Assembly (NCBI GenBank): GCA_022072055.1
Contig: JAJVIK010000014.1
Location: forward strand, 1 to 64,000
Reading direction: 5' to 3'
From: a bacterium
GTDB taxonomy: Bacteria > Hinthialibacterota > Hinthialibacteria > OLB16
Length of the DNA: 64,000 nucleotides
Position 1 is the first letter of the stretch. Every line of letters starts with the position of its first letter. This document shows, in pieces, positions 57,001 through 64,000 of this stretch. Under the pieces are notes generated by a model. It did no database searches and was not told the DNA's origin. It saw only the letters and a list, made by a program, of their open reading frames with translations. The position numbers were made by a program, and so were the translations under genes.

Positions 57001-58463
57001 TCTCCGCACTATCGACTCGATTTTCGGTGGCCTTCTGGATCTATCCGACCGACGCCAATCGCGCGTGGTCCACGGTCTTCCAGCGCACGAACGCCACGGG
57101 GAACTGGTTCGATTGGCAGCTTTACGCGCGCGCCATCGACGCCCCCTCTCGGAACTTCCCCGTGTGGCGGATCGACTGGGACAGCGACCGTCGCAACGAC
57201 CCCGACGAGCAGGTGGAAAGCGATGCCCCACTCTCCGCGAACACCTGGACCTTCATCGCCTGCACTTACGACGGGGCTAAGCTGGATTTCCATGTGAACG
57301 GGATTCTCAGGCGCTCCACTCCCAAGGTGGGAGGTGTCCTTCCCAACAGCCACCGCGACCTCTGGATCGGCGGGAACAGCGCGTGGGGGGAGTATTTCAA
57401 GGGAATTCTGGATGAGTTCCGGGTGTATGACCGGGCGCTCTCCCAGAGCGAAATCGAAACGCTCGCGGGGCTTTCTCCCCCACCGCCTCCCCCGCCGGTC
57501 CTCCCTGGCCCGGCCAGTGATCCCGCGCCGGTTGATTCCGCCACGGGAGTTCTGATCTCGGCCAGTCTCTCCTGGACCGCCGGAAGCAACGCCGATTCGC
57601 ACCGTGTCTATTTCGGGACCAACCCCAACCCCGGCGCGGCGGAATTCCGGGGCAGCCAGACCGCCACCATTTTCGTTCCGGGAACCCTCGCTTACTCCAC
57701 CGTTTACTTCTGGCGGATCGACGAAGCCAACGCCGATGGAACCACAACAGGGCCAGTCTGGTCCTTCACCACCGCGGCGGCTCCGCCACCACCGCCTCCC
57801 CCGCCGCCCTTAGATGGCTTGGTGGCGCATTGGCCCTTTGATGATGGGGTGGGTTCGACCGCGAGCGACATTTCGGGGAACGGCAATCAGGGGACCCTTC
57901 AAGGCCCGATCTGGACGGCCGGCAGGAACGGCGCGGCGCTATCCTTCGATGGCTCCAACGATCGGGTGGTGATTCCCGACAGTCCGAGTCTTTCCTCGGT
58001 CATCGACCGTCTCACGGTCACCTTCTGGATCCAGCCTACCGACCAGAACCGGGCTTGGTCCACCATCCTCCAGCGCACGAACCTCGCGGGGAATTGGTTC
58101 GATTTTCAGTTCTATGCGCGCGCCATTGACGCCCCCACGCGGAACTTCCCGGTGTTTCGAGCGGACTGGGACACGGACCGCCGCAACGACGCCGACGAAC
58201 AGGTTCAAGGCTCCGCGATCCTGGTGGCGGGAGAGTGGCGGCACTTCGCCTGTGTGTATGATGGAAACAGCCTTCGCCTATACATGGATGGGATCCTCAG
58301 GAACACCACGCCGAAAGTAGGTGGAATTCTCCCCAACAGTCATCGGGACATTTGGATCGGCGGGAATAGCGCGTGGGGGGAATATTTCAAGGGGGTGATT
58401 GACGACATCCGCTTGTACAACCGAGCGCTGGGGTCCGCCGAGATCGAGGCGCTCGCCCGATAG
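54021..58463 (+). CDS. Large secreted GSDH-type propeller protein with PKD, FN3 and LamG domains
   Basis: A 1480-residue exported protein beginning with a signal peptide (MSNRRPAFLLVLLAPLLSLA; GGAGGAG upstream). Residues about 30-530 resemble the glucose/sorbosone dehydrogenase propeller (GVTFAPDGRMVVWERNGKVWM, DFGLLSVALHPNFENNGHLYLYY, QTHGTGTILFGTDGTLLAS, GFRNPYRMSLRPG). A PKD domain follows (AYDWDFGDGSPSS, about 550-640), then a beta domain, then FN3-like units each with the motif TTYYWRIDEVNG or a near match, and two LamG/concanavalin-like domains (AYWAFDNGSGTVASDTSGNGNHG and a second copy). Likely a cell-surface or extracellular sugar-binding oxidoreductase; activity is not proven. Confidence 0.85.
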   Translation: MSNRRPAFLLVLLAPLLSLAPHARSASVPSGFIEEVVSGGWNEVVGVTFAPDGRMVVWERNGKVWMCSPTGQRPSQPLLDISEEVGGWRDFGLLSVALHPNFENNGHLYLYYIVDHHHLVHFGLPTYSSTTDEYFMATIGRITRYTANASDNFTTVNLTSRKILVGETIRSGIPSLHQTHGTGTILFGTDGTLLASAGDGATFNAFDTGGDVGGAYATQALAEGIIDATEDVGSFRAQMVGSLCGKVLRLDPETGEGVSSNPFFDPTNPRSAQSRTWALGFRNPYRMSLRPGTGSHDRNDGNPGVLYLGDVGLGSWEELDVVSAPGQNFGWPIFEGMEAHSGFANKNTLNYNEPNPLFGVSGCNRDYFRFRELLIQDTLLSNPSFPNPCNSAIQISPPNHAFVHTRPAIDWGRPSGPSRTKTYSGTDAVTVNIGAPGSPVSGPQFGGNCSTGGVWYTSSVFPPSHQNAYFHGDYGQGWIKMFKFDSNNQPYEAADFLSGGGPLVFITAHPTDGSLYYIGWPYQVRRIRYAPTGNKAPTAVATSDVRYGPGPLTVRFRGDQSTDPEGQPLAYDWDFGDGSPSSAEANPVHVFDATPGVPTEFQVHLAVRDSANAISDAVVIISVNNTPPTVAITSPVDGSTYPLNQGDIQLPLTAEVSDAEQGPGELACEWQTFLHHNNHEHSDPPVAACEAATVLAPLGCDGNIYYYRVRLKVTDSAGLSTIAEARVYPNCATAPPEPAFNPFPPDGLVSASPEVTLSWTPGAGADSHQVYFGTVSEPGAGELRGTRTEASFDPGPLAYSTTYYWRIDEVNGAGVTQGQVWSFTTQDEPPPPPPVLPGPATNPSPAHGATGVLTTADLSWTAGSNASSHEVYFGTNPSPGAAEFKGSQSSTAFDPGSLQTSTTYYWRIDEVNGDGRTVGPVWTFTTEAPPPPLNSGLVAYWAFDNGSGTVASDTSGNGNHGTLQGPLWATGKFGGGLEFDGSNDRVVVPDSPSLSALSTRFSVAFWIYPTDANRAWSTVFQRTNATGNWFDWQLYARAIDAPSRNFPVWRIDWDSDRRNDPDEQVESDAPLSANTWTFIACTYDGAKLDFHVNGILRRSTPKVGGVLPNSHRDLWIGGNSAWGEYFKGILDEFRVYDRALSQSEIETLAGLSPPPPPPPVLPGPASDPAPVDSATGVLISASLSWTAGSNADSHRVYFGTNPNPGAAEFRGSQTATIFVPGTLAYSTVYFWRIDEANADGTTTGPVWSFTTAAAPPPPPPPPPLDGLVAHWPFDDGVGSTASDISGNGNQGTLQGPIWTAGRNGAALSFDGSNDRVVIPDSPSLSSVIDRLTVTFWIQPTDQNRAWSTILQRTNLAGNWFDFQFYARAIDAPTRNFPVFRADWDTDRRNDADEQVQGSAILVAGEWRHFACVYDGNSLRLYMDGILRNTTPKVGGILPNSHRDIWIGGNSAWGEYFKGVIDDIRLYNRALGSAEIEALAR
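56505..58460 (+). repeat. Tandem duplication of an FN3+LamG unit inside the propeller gene
   Basis: Two consecutive units of about 970 bp (about 56505-57473 and 57474-58460), each a Pro-rich linker, an FN3-like module and a LamG module. They are close in sequence: GPATNPSPAHGATGV and GPASDPAPVDSATGV, IYPTDANRAWSTVFQRTN and IQPTDQNRAWSTILQRTN, and ILPNSHRDLWIGGNSAWGEYFK-type ends nearly the same. The similarity, also in the DNA, indicates a rather recent duplication. Confidence 0.85.
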
Positions 58464-58486
58464 CCGAGACGGCTTCCGGTCGCGGG

Positions 58487-59629
58487 TTACCGCCGAAGCG
58501 ACAGGCGACAGGCCTGGACAAAGGCCTCGGCATAGCGCTCCGGGGAGCAGGACCGGATGCGCGCGCGGGCGTCCTCGCCCATCTGGGTCCACCGCTCCGG
58601 TTCATCGGCCACGGACTTCAGGAGCGCCGTAAGCTGAGAGACATCCCCGGCCTCAAAGCGATGCCCGGTCCGCCCCTCCTCGATCAGGTCGATAGTCGCC
58701 CCCGAACAGGTAGTGGCCATCACCGGAACCCCCGCCGCCATCGCCTCATTGACCACAAGCCCCCATACCTCGATCCGCGAGGGCATCACCAGGGCATCGG
58801 CGGCAGCGAGGTATCGGCCCATCGCGCCGGATTGCACATACCCCTCCCAAAAAAGGTTGTCGATTCCTCGCGAGGCTTCCTTGTAGCCTTCCCATTCGGG
58901 ACCATCTCCGACGAGCACCAGTCCAAGATTGGGCCGCGCCGCGCGACGGAAGGCCTCGAGCAGGTCCATCACCCCCTTGCGCTCCAACATCTGTCCCACG
59001 AACAGCACGACTCGCTCGGGGAAACGGGCGCGCCAATTCTCGAATTCCGGTTCGTTTCGCGCGTGCTCCGCCATCCGCGCGAAGGCCTCGTTGTCCACAC
59101 AATTGCAGCCGGTCACAATCCGCTCCGACTGCGCGCCGCGCTCGATGAGGGTCCGCGCGGCCTCGCTCCCATACGCGAGGAAGGAATTCGACCGTTGAAT
59201 GAAACGCTCCTTCATCCGGCGCAGAGGCCCCTTGCCGATGCGCGAGGTCTGGGTGGTGCTGCCGCTCCAGAGCACATACCCCGCGCCCGCCTTTCGGGCG
59301 TAACGCTGCGCCACCAGATAGGCGGGAGAGACATAACCGGTGCCCGCGACAACCTCCGGCGCAAGCTCCTTGAGCTTTCTCTTCACTCCCCAATTGAGGT
59401 GGAGCCCCCAGTCCAGGGCGCGGATGTAGATGTCCTTGAACGGAAGCACCTCGTACCGAAACCGGCAGGTCTCCAACGGAAGCTCCCATTTCCGATTCGG
59501 CTCCCGGAGGGAAAGGAGCAGCACATGGAAATCGATGTCTTCCCGCTCCGCGATCCGATTAAACACCGGAATCCGATACGGCTGCAGCATCTCGGACAGG
59601 AGGACCACGCGGAGCTTGGAGGTCGGCAT
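58487..59629 (-). CDS. Family 4 glycosyltransferase (GT-B)
   Basis: A 380-residue GT4 enzyme. The N-terminal half starts RVVLLSEMLQPYRIPVFNRI. The C-terminal nucleotide-binding half shows VVLFVGQMLERKGVMDLLEAF, LVLVGDGPEWEG and PSRIEVWGLVVNEAMAAGVPV, the GT4 E-x7-E motif. It should transfer a sugar from a nucleotide donor to a glycan or lipid in the cytoplasm. It is alone on the minus strand between two plus-strand genes and is not linked to the glycan cluster near 10 kb. The acceptor is unknown. Confidence 0.93.
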   Translation of the reverse strand: MPTSKLRVVLLSEMLQPYRIPVFNRIAEREDIDFHVLLLSLREPNRKWELPLETCRFRYEVLPFKDIYIRALDWGLHLNWGVKRKLKELAPEVVAGTGYVSPAYLVAQRYARKAGAGYVLWSGSTTQTSRIGKGPLRRMKERFIQRSNSFLAYGSEAARTLIERGAQSERIVTGCNCVDNEAFARMAEHARNEPEFENWRARFPERVVLFVGQMLERKGVMDLLEAFRRAARPNLGLVLVGDGPEWEGYKEASRGIDNLFWEGYVQSGAMGRYLAAADALVMPSRIEVWGLVVNEAMAAGVPVMATTCSGATIDLIEEGRTGHRFEAGDVSQLTALLKSVADEPERWTQMGEDARARIRSCSPERYAEAFVQACRLSLRR

Positions 59630-59654
59630 AGAGGCTCAAGATTGCCCGTTTTTG

Positions 59655-59684
59655 TTGACAATCTCTACGGGGGTCCCGGAGAAT
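59655..59684 (+). promoter_or_regulatory. Possible sigma70-type promoter for the fibre-like gene
   Basis: TTGACA (59655-59660), 18 bp, GAGAAT (59679-59684; 4 of 6). It would give a leader of about 43 nt before the ATG at 59734, which is preceded by GGAGGAG. The -10 is weak. Confidence 0.4.
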
Positions 59685-59733
59685 GTGTTTGACTTGCCGG
59701 CGCGCGGGCCAGACCCTTGGGGAGGAGAGGATC

Positions 59734-60879
59734 ATGCGAAGAGTTCGATTGGGACTGTTTTTCGGAGCCTTGCTGCTCTCGATGGCGCCAGAAGCCTCGA
59801 TCGCGCAGGAGGTTGTCCTGGATGTGAACGGCGATGGAGTGGTGGGTCCCGAGGAGAGCCTGGCGGTGGCGGAACAGTGGAAACAAGCCGCCAAAGCGGC
59901 CAATGATCACAATCATTTGGGCCAGACTTGGGTCGGCGCGAACAATCCGTTGGACATTTTCGGGCAGTTCGACTCCAGTGTCGGCGCGTATGCCCTATCG
60001 GTGACCAACACGCATGGGAACGCGATCCTGGCGGCCGCCGCCGCGGCCGGGATTTGGATCCAGACCGCGGGAACCCAGGGGGTCTTGGTCTCCAGCTCGG
60101 CGGGCACTGGAATGACCGTGGTGGAGTCTGCCGGTAATGGGGTCTCTGTCCAGAGCGCCGGAGCCAATGGGGTCACCGCCACCAGCATCAACCCCACGAC
60201 CTTCGGAGGCCGATTCATCAATGCCGCTCCGGGCGGCCCGGGTCTCTACGCCCAAAGCGGGGATGACGCCGCCCCGGACATCATCTTGGGTCGCAATGAT
60301 GACACCCAGGACCGTGGGGTGATCTCCTCCTCACCGGAGGATCTGGACTCGAAGATTTTTCTGCGCACCTATGACCTGATCGCCATTCACCTGGATGATG
60401 ACAACAACCTGAATCGAAACGCGGTTTTCCGAATCTTGAATGGCTCGGATGACATTGTTTTCGAGGTGGACGAGTTCGGGAAGGCCAATGCGGACGGCGA
60501 AGTGAGCGCCGCCGCGCTCATCAGCAAGGCCGACCACCCCCTCGAACCTGGAAAGAAGTCTCTTCAACACGCCGCGCTCACCGCCCCCGAACGCCTGAAT
60601 GTGTATTCCGGGAATGTGGTCTTGAATGAAAATGGGGAGGCCTGGGTGGAGCTGCCCGAGTACTTCGAGGCGTATAACGAGGATTTCCGTTATCAGCTGA
60701 CTCCGGTCGGGGGACCCGCGCCGAACCTGCATGTGGCCGAGAAGGTCCGGGAGAACCGCTTCAAGATCGCGGGCGGCGCGCCCGGACTTGAAGTGTCTTG
60801 GAATGTCACCGGCGCGCGCCGGGACGCCTACGCCAAGGCCCATCCCTTCGCGGCGGAACAGGAAGAGTCCGGAGAGTAG
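59734..60879 (+). CDS. Secreted fibre-like protein with N-terminal dockerin-like EF-hand
   Basis: A 381-residue exported protein beginning with a signal peptide (MRRVRLGLFFGALLLSM). Just after cleavage lies LDVNGDGVVGPEESLAVAEQW, a calcium-loop dockerin half, followed by NDHNHLGQTWVGANNPLDIFGQF, a motif I associate with a group of tail-fibre-like proteins in uncultured phyla. A repetitive Ala/Gly/Val-rich region (about 95-170) resembles trimeric beta-helical fibres. The C-terminal region (ALTAPERLNVYSGNVVLNENG, VAEKVRENRFKIAGG, SWNVTGARRDAYAKAHP) is like the end domains of such fibres. Function is unknown. The start at 59734 has GGAGGAG before it. Confidence 0.75.
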   Translation: MRRVRLGLFFGALLLSMAPEASIAQEVVLDVNGDGVVGPEESLAVAEQWKQAAKAANDHNHLGQTWVGANNPLDIFGQFDSSVGAYALSVTNTHGNAILAAAAAAGIWIQTAGTQGVLVSSSAGTGMTVVESAGNGVSVQSAGANGVTATSINPTTFGGRFINAAPGGPGLYAQSGDDAAPDIILGRNDDTQDRGVISSSPEDLDSKIFLRTYDLIAIHLDDDNNLNRNAVFRILNGSDDIVFEVDEFGKANADGEVSAAALISKADHPLEPGKKSLQHAALTAPERLNVYSGNVVLNENGEAWVELPEYFEAYNEDFRYQLTPVGGPAPNLHVAEKVRENRFKIAGGAPGLEVSWNVTGARRDAYAKAHPFAAEQEESGE

Positions 60880-60896
60880 GACGAATGACGGACGCG

Positions 60897-61724
60897 CTAC
60901 GCGTGTCGGCGGCGACGTTCCGCGGCGAGGGCGGTCACCCCCGCGAGCAACAGCGCGACTGTTCCCGGCTCCGGAATTGCGCGCCCGACAGGCTCCGTGA
61001 TGTTCTGAACCCCATCGTTGCCGCATTCCATCACCCAGAAGAGCTGCAGCGCGGTTTCGGGGACCACCATGTTGATCCCCAGGGACGCGAGGGAAATCTT
61101 GTAGTAAATGTCATAGGCCCACGGGTCGGTCGTGTTGGCGCGATAGCGCACCCCGGAAACATCTCCATCCACAAGCGTCCCACCCATCATGAGGGTCGGA
61201 TAGGAGTTGATCCGGTTGTTTCCATCTCCATCGTCCGGCGCGAAGCTGGGATGGGTGTGTTGATACTGCTCATAGGTCCCCGTGGCGAATGTGGGATCGG
61301 AGTAGAGCCGCCCCGCGATCATGCTCTGCCACACCTGGCCGGAGTAGGCCTGCTGGACCACATTGGCGTGGGAGGTCGTGGCGATGCCGTAGATGCTCCC
61401 CCCGCCGTTCTGGAACGTGCCGCCGACATTGATGTATAGGTCCCCCGGCGAGAAGTGAGTGTTGTACGTGTAGGAATCGCCGCCGAGCGCGCCCATTTCG
61501 GGGAAGTTGGTCTGGACCACCACGTAGAGGTATCCGCCCGAGATGGCGTGGCCCATGCCGTAGGTGAAGAAGGAGTTCCCGTTCGAGGAGGCGGCGTCGT
61601 TCCCCGGATCCTGGGTGTAATGCCAATCGAGCCCGGCGAGCTCCTGATCGGTGATCGGCAGAGCCCTGACCCCACCGGACAATGTTCCAAGCAACCCCAA
61701 CACCATTCCAATCCAGCGCATCAT
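60897..61724 (-). CDS. PEP-CTERM sorted secreted protein
   Basis: A 275-residue protein with an N-terminal signal (MMRWIGMVLGLLGTLSGGVRA), a Gly/Ser/Thr-rich beta domain without recognised catalytic residues, and the tail IPEPGTVALLLAGVTALAAERRRRHA written in parts: the sorting motif PEP (IPEPGT), a hydrophobic helix (VALLLAGVTALAA) and a basic end (RRRRH). This is the exosortase/archaeosortase-type cell-envelope sorting signal. The domain of about 240 residues includes YNTHFSPGDLYINVGG. No exosortase gene is in the window, so sorting must be provided elsewhere. GGAGAAGG lies before the start. Confidence 0.85.
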   Translation of the reverse strand: MMRWIGMVLGLLGTLSGGVRALPITDQELAGLDWHYTQDPGNDAASSNGNSFFTYGMGHAISGGYLYVVVQTNFPEMGALGGDSYTYNTHFSPGDLYINVGGTFQNGGGSIYGIATTSHANVVQQAYSGQVWQSMIAGRLYSDPTFATGTYEQYQHTHPSFAPDDGDGNNRINSYPTLMMGGTLVDGDVSGVRYRANTTDPWAYDIYYKISLASLGINMVVPETALQLFWVMECGNDGVQNITEPVGRAIPEPGTVALLLAGVTALAAERRRRHA

Positions 61725-61914
61725 GGTCCTTCTCCTTCGCGCAAAGCAGCGTCACAAAGCATGTCCCCGCCCCTTGCTCCGGATCGCATTTGGCGCACGC
61801 GGCTCCGGTTGATTGGAGGGGGCAAATCGGCGGCTCCGGGAGCATCCCTCCCGAAGGCCGCACCCTGGCATGGGGGTTATCGGCACGGGCCGAAGGAACA
61901 TAAAGAGCCGTATT

Positions 61915-61941
61915 AAGTCAATGTCTGTAAACCATTGACTT
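61915..61941. other. Hairpin between the sulfatase and PEP-CTERM genes
   Basis: AAGTCAATG (61915-61923) and CATTGACTT (61933-61941) form a perfect 9-bp stem with a 9-nt loop. It lies 33 bp beyond the minus-strand sulfatase stop and about 190 bp upstream of the PEP-CTERM start. It lacks a T tract on the sulfatase strand, so a terminator role is only possible; a regulatory site is the other reading. The rest of 61725-61973 holds nothing recognised. Confidence 0.4.
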
Positions 61942-61973
61942 CAAGACGGTTACGAAGGGAATGGGTGAACCAA

Positions 61974-63311
61974 TCAGCGGGAGTAGGGGACTGTCCCGTT
62001 TTCGTCCACCGTATAATTCCATTTGGCGATGTAATCGGCGGCTGGGAGGAAGCGGTCATCCCGCTCGGCAAGTTTGGTGGCAAGGAGTTGGTCGAGGCGC
62101 GCCTGGAGCTCCTGAACCTCTTCTTTCCCGCACAGGTTGTCCATCTGGTAGGGGTCTGTTTCGTTGTCAAAGAGCAGCCAGGGACCGTTTAGGTCCCGGA
62201 TGTAGGTGTGGCGGAGGGTCCGAATCCCCCGGCACTCACGTCCCCCTTGGTTGCGGGTCCACTGTCCGAAGGGCGCGGGGCAGGCATACAGCGCGGCATC
62301 CACCACCGGTTCCCTTCCGGCAAGGAGCTCCGAGGAGAAATCGATTCCCTCGGCGGTGTCGGGCGGGTTGATCCCCAATAGCCCCAGCACGGTGGGAAGA
62401 ATATCGGGGGTGTTCAGGAGCGTCTTCAGTTCCTTGCCGGTCCCACCCAGCCGGGAGGGGAATCGCAGCAGAAAGGGAACGCGAATCGATTCGTCGTACG
62501 GCCGCTGTTTGTTCTTCTCGCCATGCGAGTAGAGCATGTCGCCGTGGTCGGAGGTGAAGATGAAGAGGGTGTTGTCCGCCTGGCCCAAATCACCGAGGGT
62601 CTTGAGGAGGTCTCCCACACAGGCATCGAGCGCGGCGCAGTGGGCGTAGTACCCCGCAAGCATCTTCCGGGCTTCCGCTTCCATCTCCTTGGGGACATTC
62701 GGGCGCAACACAAGCTTCTCCGGATCAAACAGATCCCGATATTCCTGGGGCGCGGTGAGGTAGGGGTCATGCGGCGGCCCCCAGGAGAGAAACAGCGCAA
62801 AGGGTTTTTCGCCCTTGTGTTCGCGGAGATAGCGCTCCGCCTCTCGTGTTTGCGCGATGGCGTCGTAGCCCTCCCATCTGAGCGGTGTCGGATCGTCCCC
62901 GTAGTAGAGGGAGTCGTTGTAGTCGTGGGTGCATTCGAGCACCCGCCAGAGCTGGAACCCCTGCCTGCGCTCGCGCGGGATGAAGCTGGAGCGCCCGTGG
63001 CCATCCAGGTGCCACTTGCCGATGTATGCGGTGTCATACCCGTCCTCATTGAGCGCTTCCGCGAAGGAGGTGGCCTCGTTCCCAAGACAGACATCGTTCA
63101 GGAACACGCCGTGGGTGAGCCAGTACTGGCCGGTGAGGAGGCTTCCGCGATAGGGCGAACAGACCGGGCAGCCGGAGACGGCGTGGGTGAAGTTGAGCGA
63201 CTCCCCGGCCAGGGCATCCACATGGGGGGTCTTGGCGTTGGGGTCTCCGGTGCAACCGGTGGCCTGGGCCCGCCATTGATCGGCAAAGACATACACAAGG
63301 TTGGGTTTCAT
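61974..63311 (-). CDS. Type I sulfatase (formylglycine-dependent)
   Basis: A 445-residue hydrolase of sulfate esters. C51 in the motif CSPYR (C51-S-P-Y-R55) fits C-x-P-x-R, to be converted to formylglycine; because the residue is Cys, an FGE or anSME enzyme elsewhere is needed. The metal and active-site motifs are VYVFADQWR at the N-terminus, KTPHVDALA, YIGKWHLDGHGR and FTSDHGDMLYSHGEKNK. No signal peptide is apparent, so it looks cytoplasmic, or the true N-terminus differs. Substrates could be sulfated glycans. It lies 32 bp after the pabC-like gene on the same strand. Confidence 0.93.
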   Translation of the reverse strand: MKPNLVYVFADQWRAQATGCTGDPNAKTPHVDALAGESLNFTHAVSGCPVCSPYRGSLLTGQYWLTHGVFLNDVCLGNEATSFAEALNEDGYDTAYIGKWHLDGHGRSSFIPRERRQGFQLWRVLECTHDYNDSLYYGDDPTPLRWEGYDAIAQTREAERYLREHKGEKPFALFLSWGPPHDPYLTAPQEYRDLFDPEKLVLRPNVPKEMEAEARKMLAGYYAHCAALDACVGDLLKTLGDLGQADNTLFIFTSDHGDMLYSHGEKNKQRPYDESIRVPFLLRFPSRLGGTGKELKTLLNTPDILPTVLGLLGINPPDTAEGIDFSSELLAGREPVVDAALYACPAPFGQWTRNQGGRECRGIRTLRHTYIRDLNGPWLLFDNETDPYQMDNLCGKEEVQELQARLDQLLATKLAERDDRFLPAADYIAKWNYTVDENGTVPYSR

Positions 63312-63343
63312 CGCTCATGCATCCTCCAGAGTTCGATTGTGAC

Positions 63344-64000
63344 TCAATCGATCCATTCTGTCTCGATCCATTTTCGGACCGAATTGAAGAGCAGGATTCG
63401 CTTGGCGCGAGGGAGGTCCTCGCGATGGAGGACTCTTTCCTCGATCTCGCCCCGGGCGAGGAGATATCCACGGAAGACCCCCGCGAGTAGCCCCGACTCG
63501 ACCGGAGGGGTCAGGAGCTTGCCCTCGATCTCCAACGCGAGATTGGCGATGGCGCTTTCGGTGAGTTCTCCCTTTCTGTTCCAGAGCAAGACATCCTCGC
63601 AATCCGGGCGCTGTCTTCCGGCGTTCTCGTATACCGCTCGGTGGGTGGTCTTGTGGAACAGGAACAGGTCCCGCTCATCGACCGGCTCGCGGGCAAGTCC
63701 GAGGCGGACCGGATTCGCGGGAGGAAGCGGAGCGGATTCGAGGCGCGCTTTGCCGCCTCGATCCACGAGCAGCCGGACCCTTAAAGGCTCGGCTCCGAAG
63801 ACGCGCGCCTGCTCCTCCAAGAAGACCCGGACGCTTTCGGGATCGAGCGGAATTCCAAAGTATTCCGCACTTGCCGCAAGCCGGGCGAGGTGCTCGTCCG
63901 GGAGATGGAAGCCGCCCTCATAGAGGAAAGTTTCCAGGAGCTCAAAATCCGGCGTCCTTCGCCTCAGCACCTCGGCCTTGAGGAGACACTCGCCATACTC
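63344..64000 (-). CDS. Aminodeoxychorismate lyase (PabC-like), partial at right edge
   Basis: A class IV aminotransferase domain of about 208 residues plus more codons to the window edge, so the gene is cut off. PDFELLETFLYEGGFHLPDEHLARL is the linker region typical of PabB-PabC fusions (written PDFELLETF), and the upstream codons (EYGECLLKAEVL) read on smoothly, as in pabBC proteins. FHKTTHRAVYENA carries the PLP lysine and LTESAIANLALEI the E-x-x-x-x-N motif. The enzyme would convert aminodeoxychorismate to 4-aminobenzoate for folate. The GTG at 63970 is an internal codon, not a start, if the fusion reading is right. Confidence 0.85.
   Translation of the reverse strand, partial: EYGECLLKAEVLRRRTPDFELLETFLYEGGFHLPDEHLARLAASAEYFGIPLDPESVRVFLEEQARVFGAEPLRVRLLVDRGGKARLESAPLPPANPVRLGLAREPVDERDLFLFHKTTHRAVYENAGRQRPDCEDVLLWNRKGELTESAIANLALEIEGKLLTPPVESGLLAGVFRGYLLARGEIEERVLHREDLPRAKRILLFNSVRKWIETEWID

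Overview
The window is a GC-rich bacterial chromosome segment. It carries a polysaccharide/lipid-linked sugar locus, a complete flagellar export-apparatus operon, many secreted proteins with Tat signals, dockerin-like EF-hand tags or a PEP-CTERM tail, a sulfatase, and Gfo/Idh plus AP2-type TIM-barrel sugar enzymes. This mix fits an uncultured Gram-negative lineage near the PVC/FCB/Sumerlaeota-Hydrogenedentota grouping. That placement is a guess from gene content; there is no rRNA or other marker to confirm it.

Layout. 1-2.3 kb: the trailer end of a type III-style CRISPR array (13 intact 37-bp repeats, continuing off the left edge), followed by a CARF-HEPN ribonuclease gene; no other cas genes are in view. 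2.6-4.2 kb: a sodium/solute symporter. 4.5-12.2 kb (minus strand): a surface-glycan cluster with a flippase-like membrane protein, GT2, an SDR reductase, a short AMP-ligase, an acyl carrier protein, a hexapeptide acyltransferase, a GT39-type membrane glycosyltransferase and a DegT sugar aminotransferase. Divergent from it are a secreted transglutaminase-fold protein and a second GT39 protein whose soluble tail is internally duplicated (12.4-17.4 kb). 17.5-23.4 kb (minus): a three-domain GxGYxYP/beta-helix/beta-propeller secreted protein, a 2Fe-2S ferredoxin, glutamate 5-kinase and a methyltransferase. 23.5-27.3 kb: a DUF3800 gene with its own promoter and hairpin leader, a citrate-synthase-fold relic, and a DUF255/thioredoxin-fold protein. 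27.4-31.4 kb: a REP-like repeat, tandem AP2 TIM-barrel paralogues (one Tat-exported, one cytoplasmic), a dockerin-tagged protein and a Tat-exported Gfo/Idh/MocA oxidoreductase.

31.5-47.0 kb is one minus-strand flagellar block: fliL-fliM-fliN(Y type)-fliO-fliP-fliQ-fliR-flhB-flhA-flhF-flhG-membrane protein-fliA-two small proteins-HEAT protein, with a good sigma70-type promoter ahead of fliL. Divergent from it is a 1242-residue fusion of a class III cyclase-like domain, a Ser/Thr kinase and 14 WD40 repeats. Its 3' end overlaps a convergent gene for a sigma54 activator carrying an FHA domain. The kinase and the phosphothreonine-binding regulator are therefore neighbours beside the flagellar genes.

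53-64 kb: a secreted protein and a large GSDH-type beta-propeller/PKD/FN3/LamG protein (with a recent FN3+LamG duplication), a GT4 glycosyltransferase, a fibre-like protein with an N-terminal EF-hand tag, a PEP-CTERM protein, a sulfatase, and the 3' part of a pabC-like (probably pabBC fusion) gene running off the right edge. No tRNA, rRNA, transposase or prophage was recognised.
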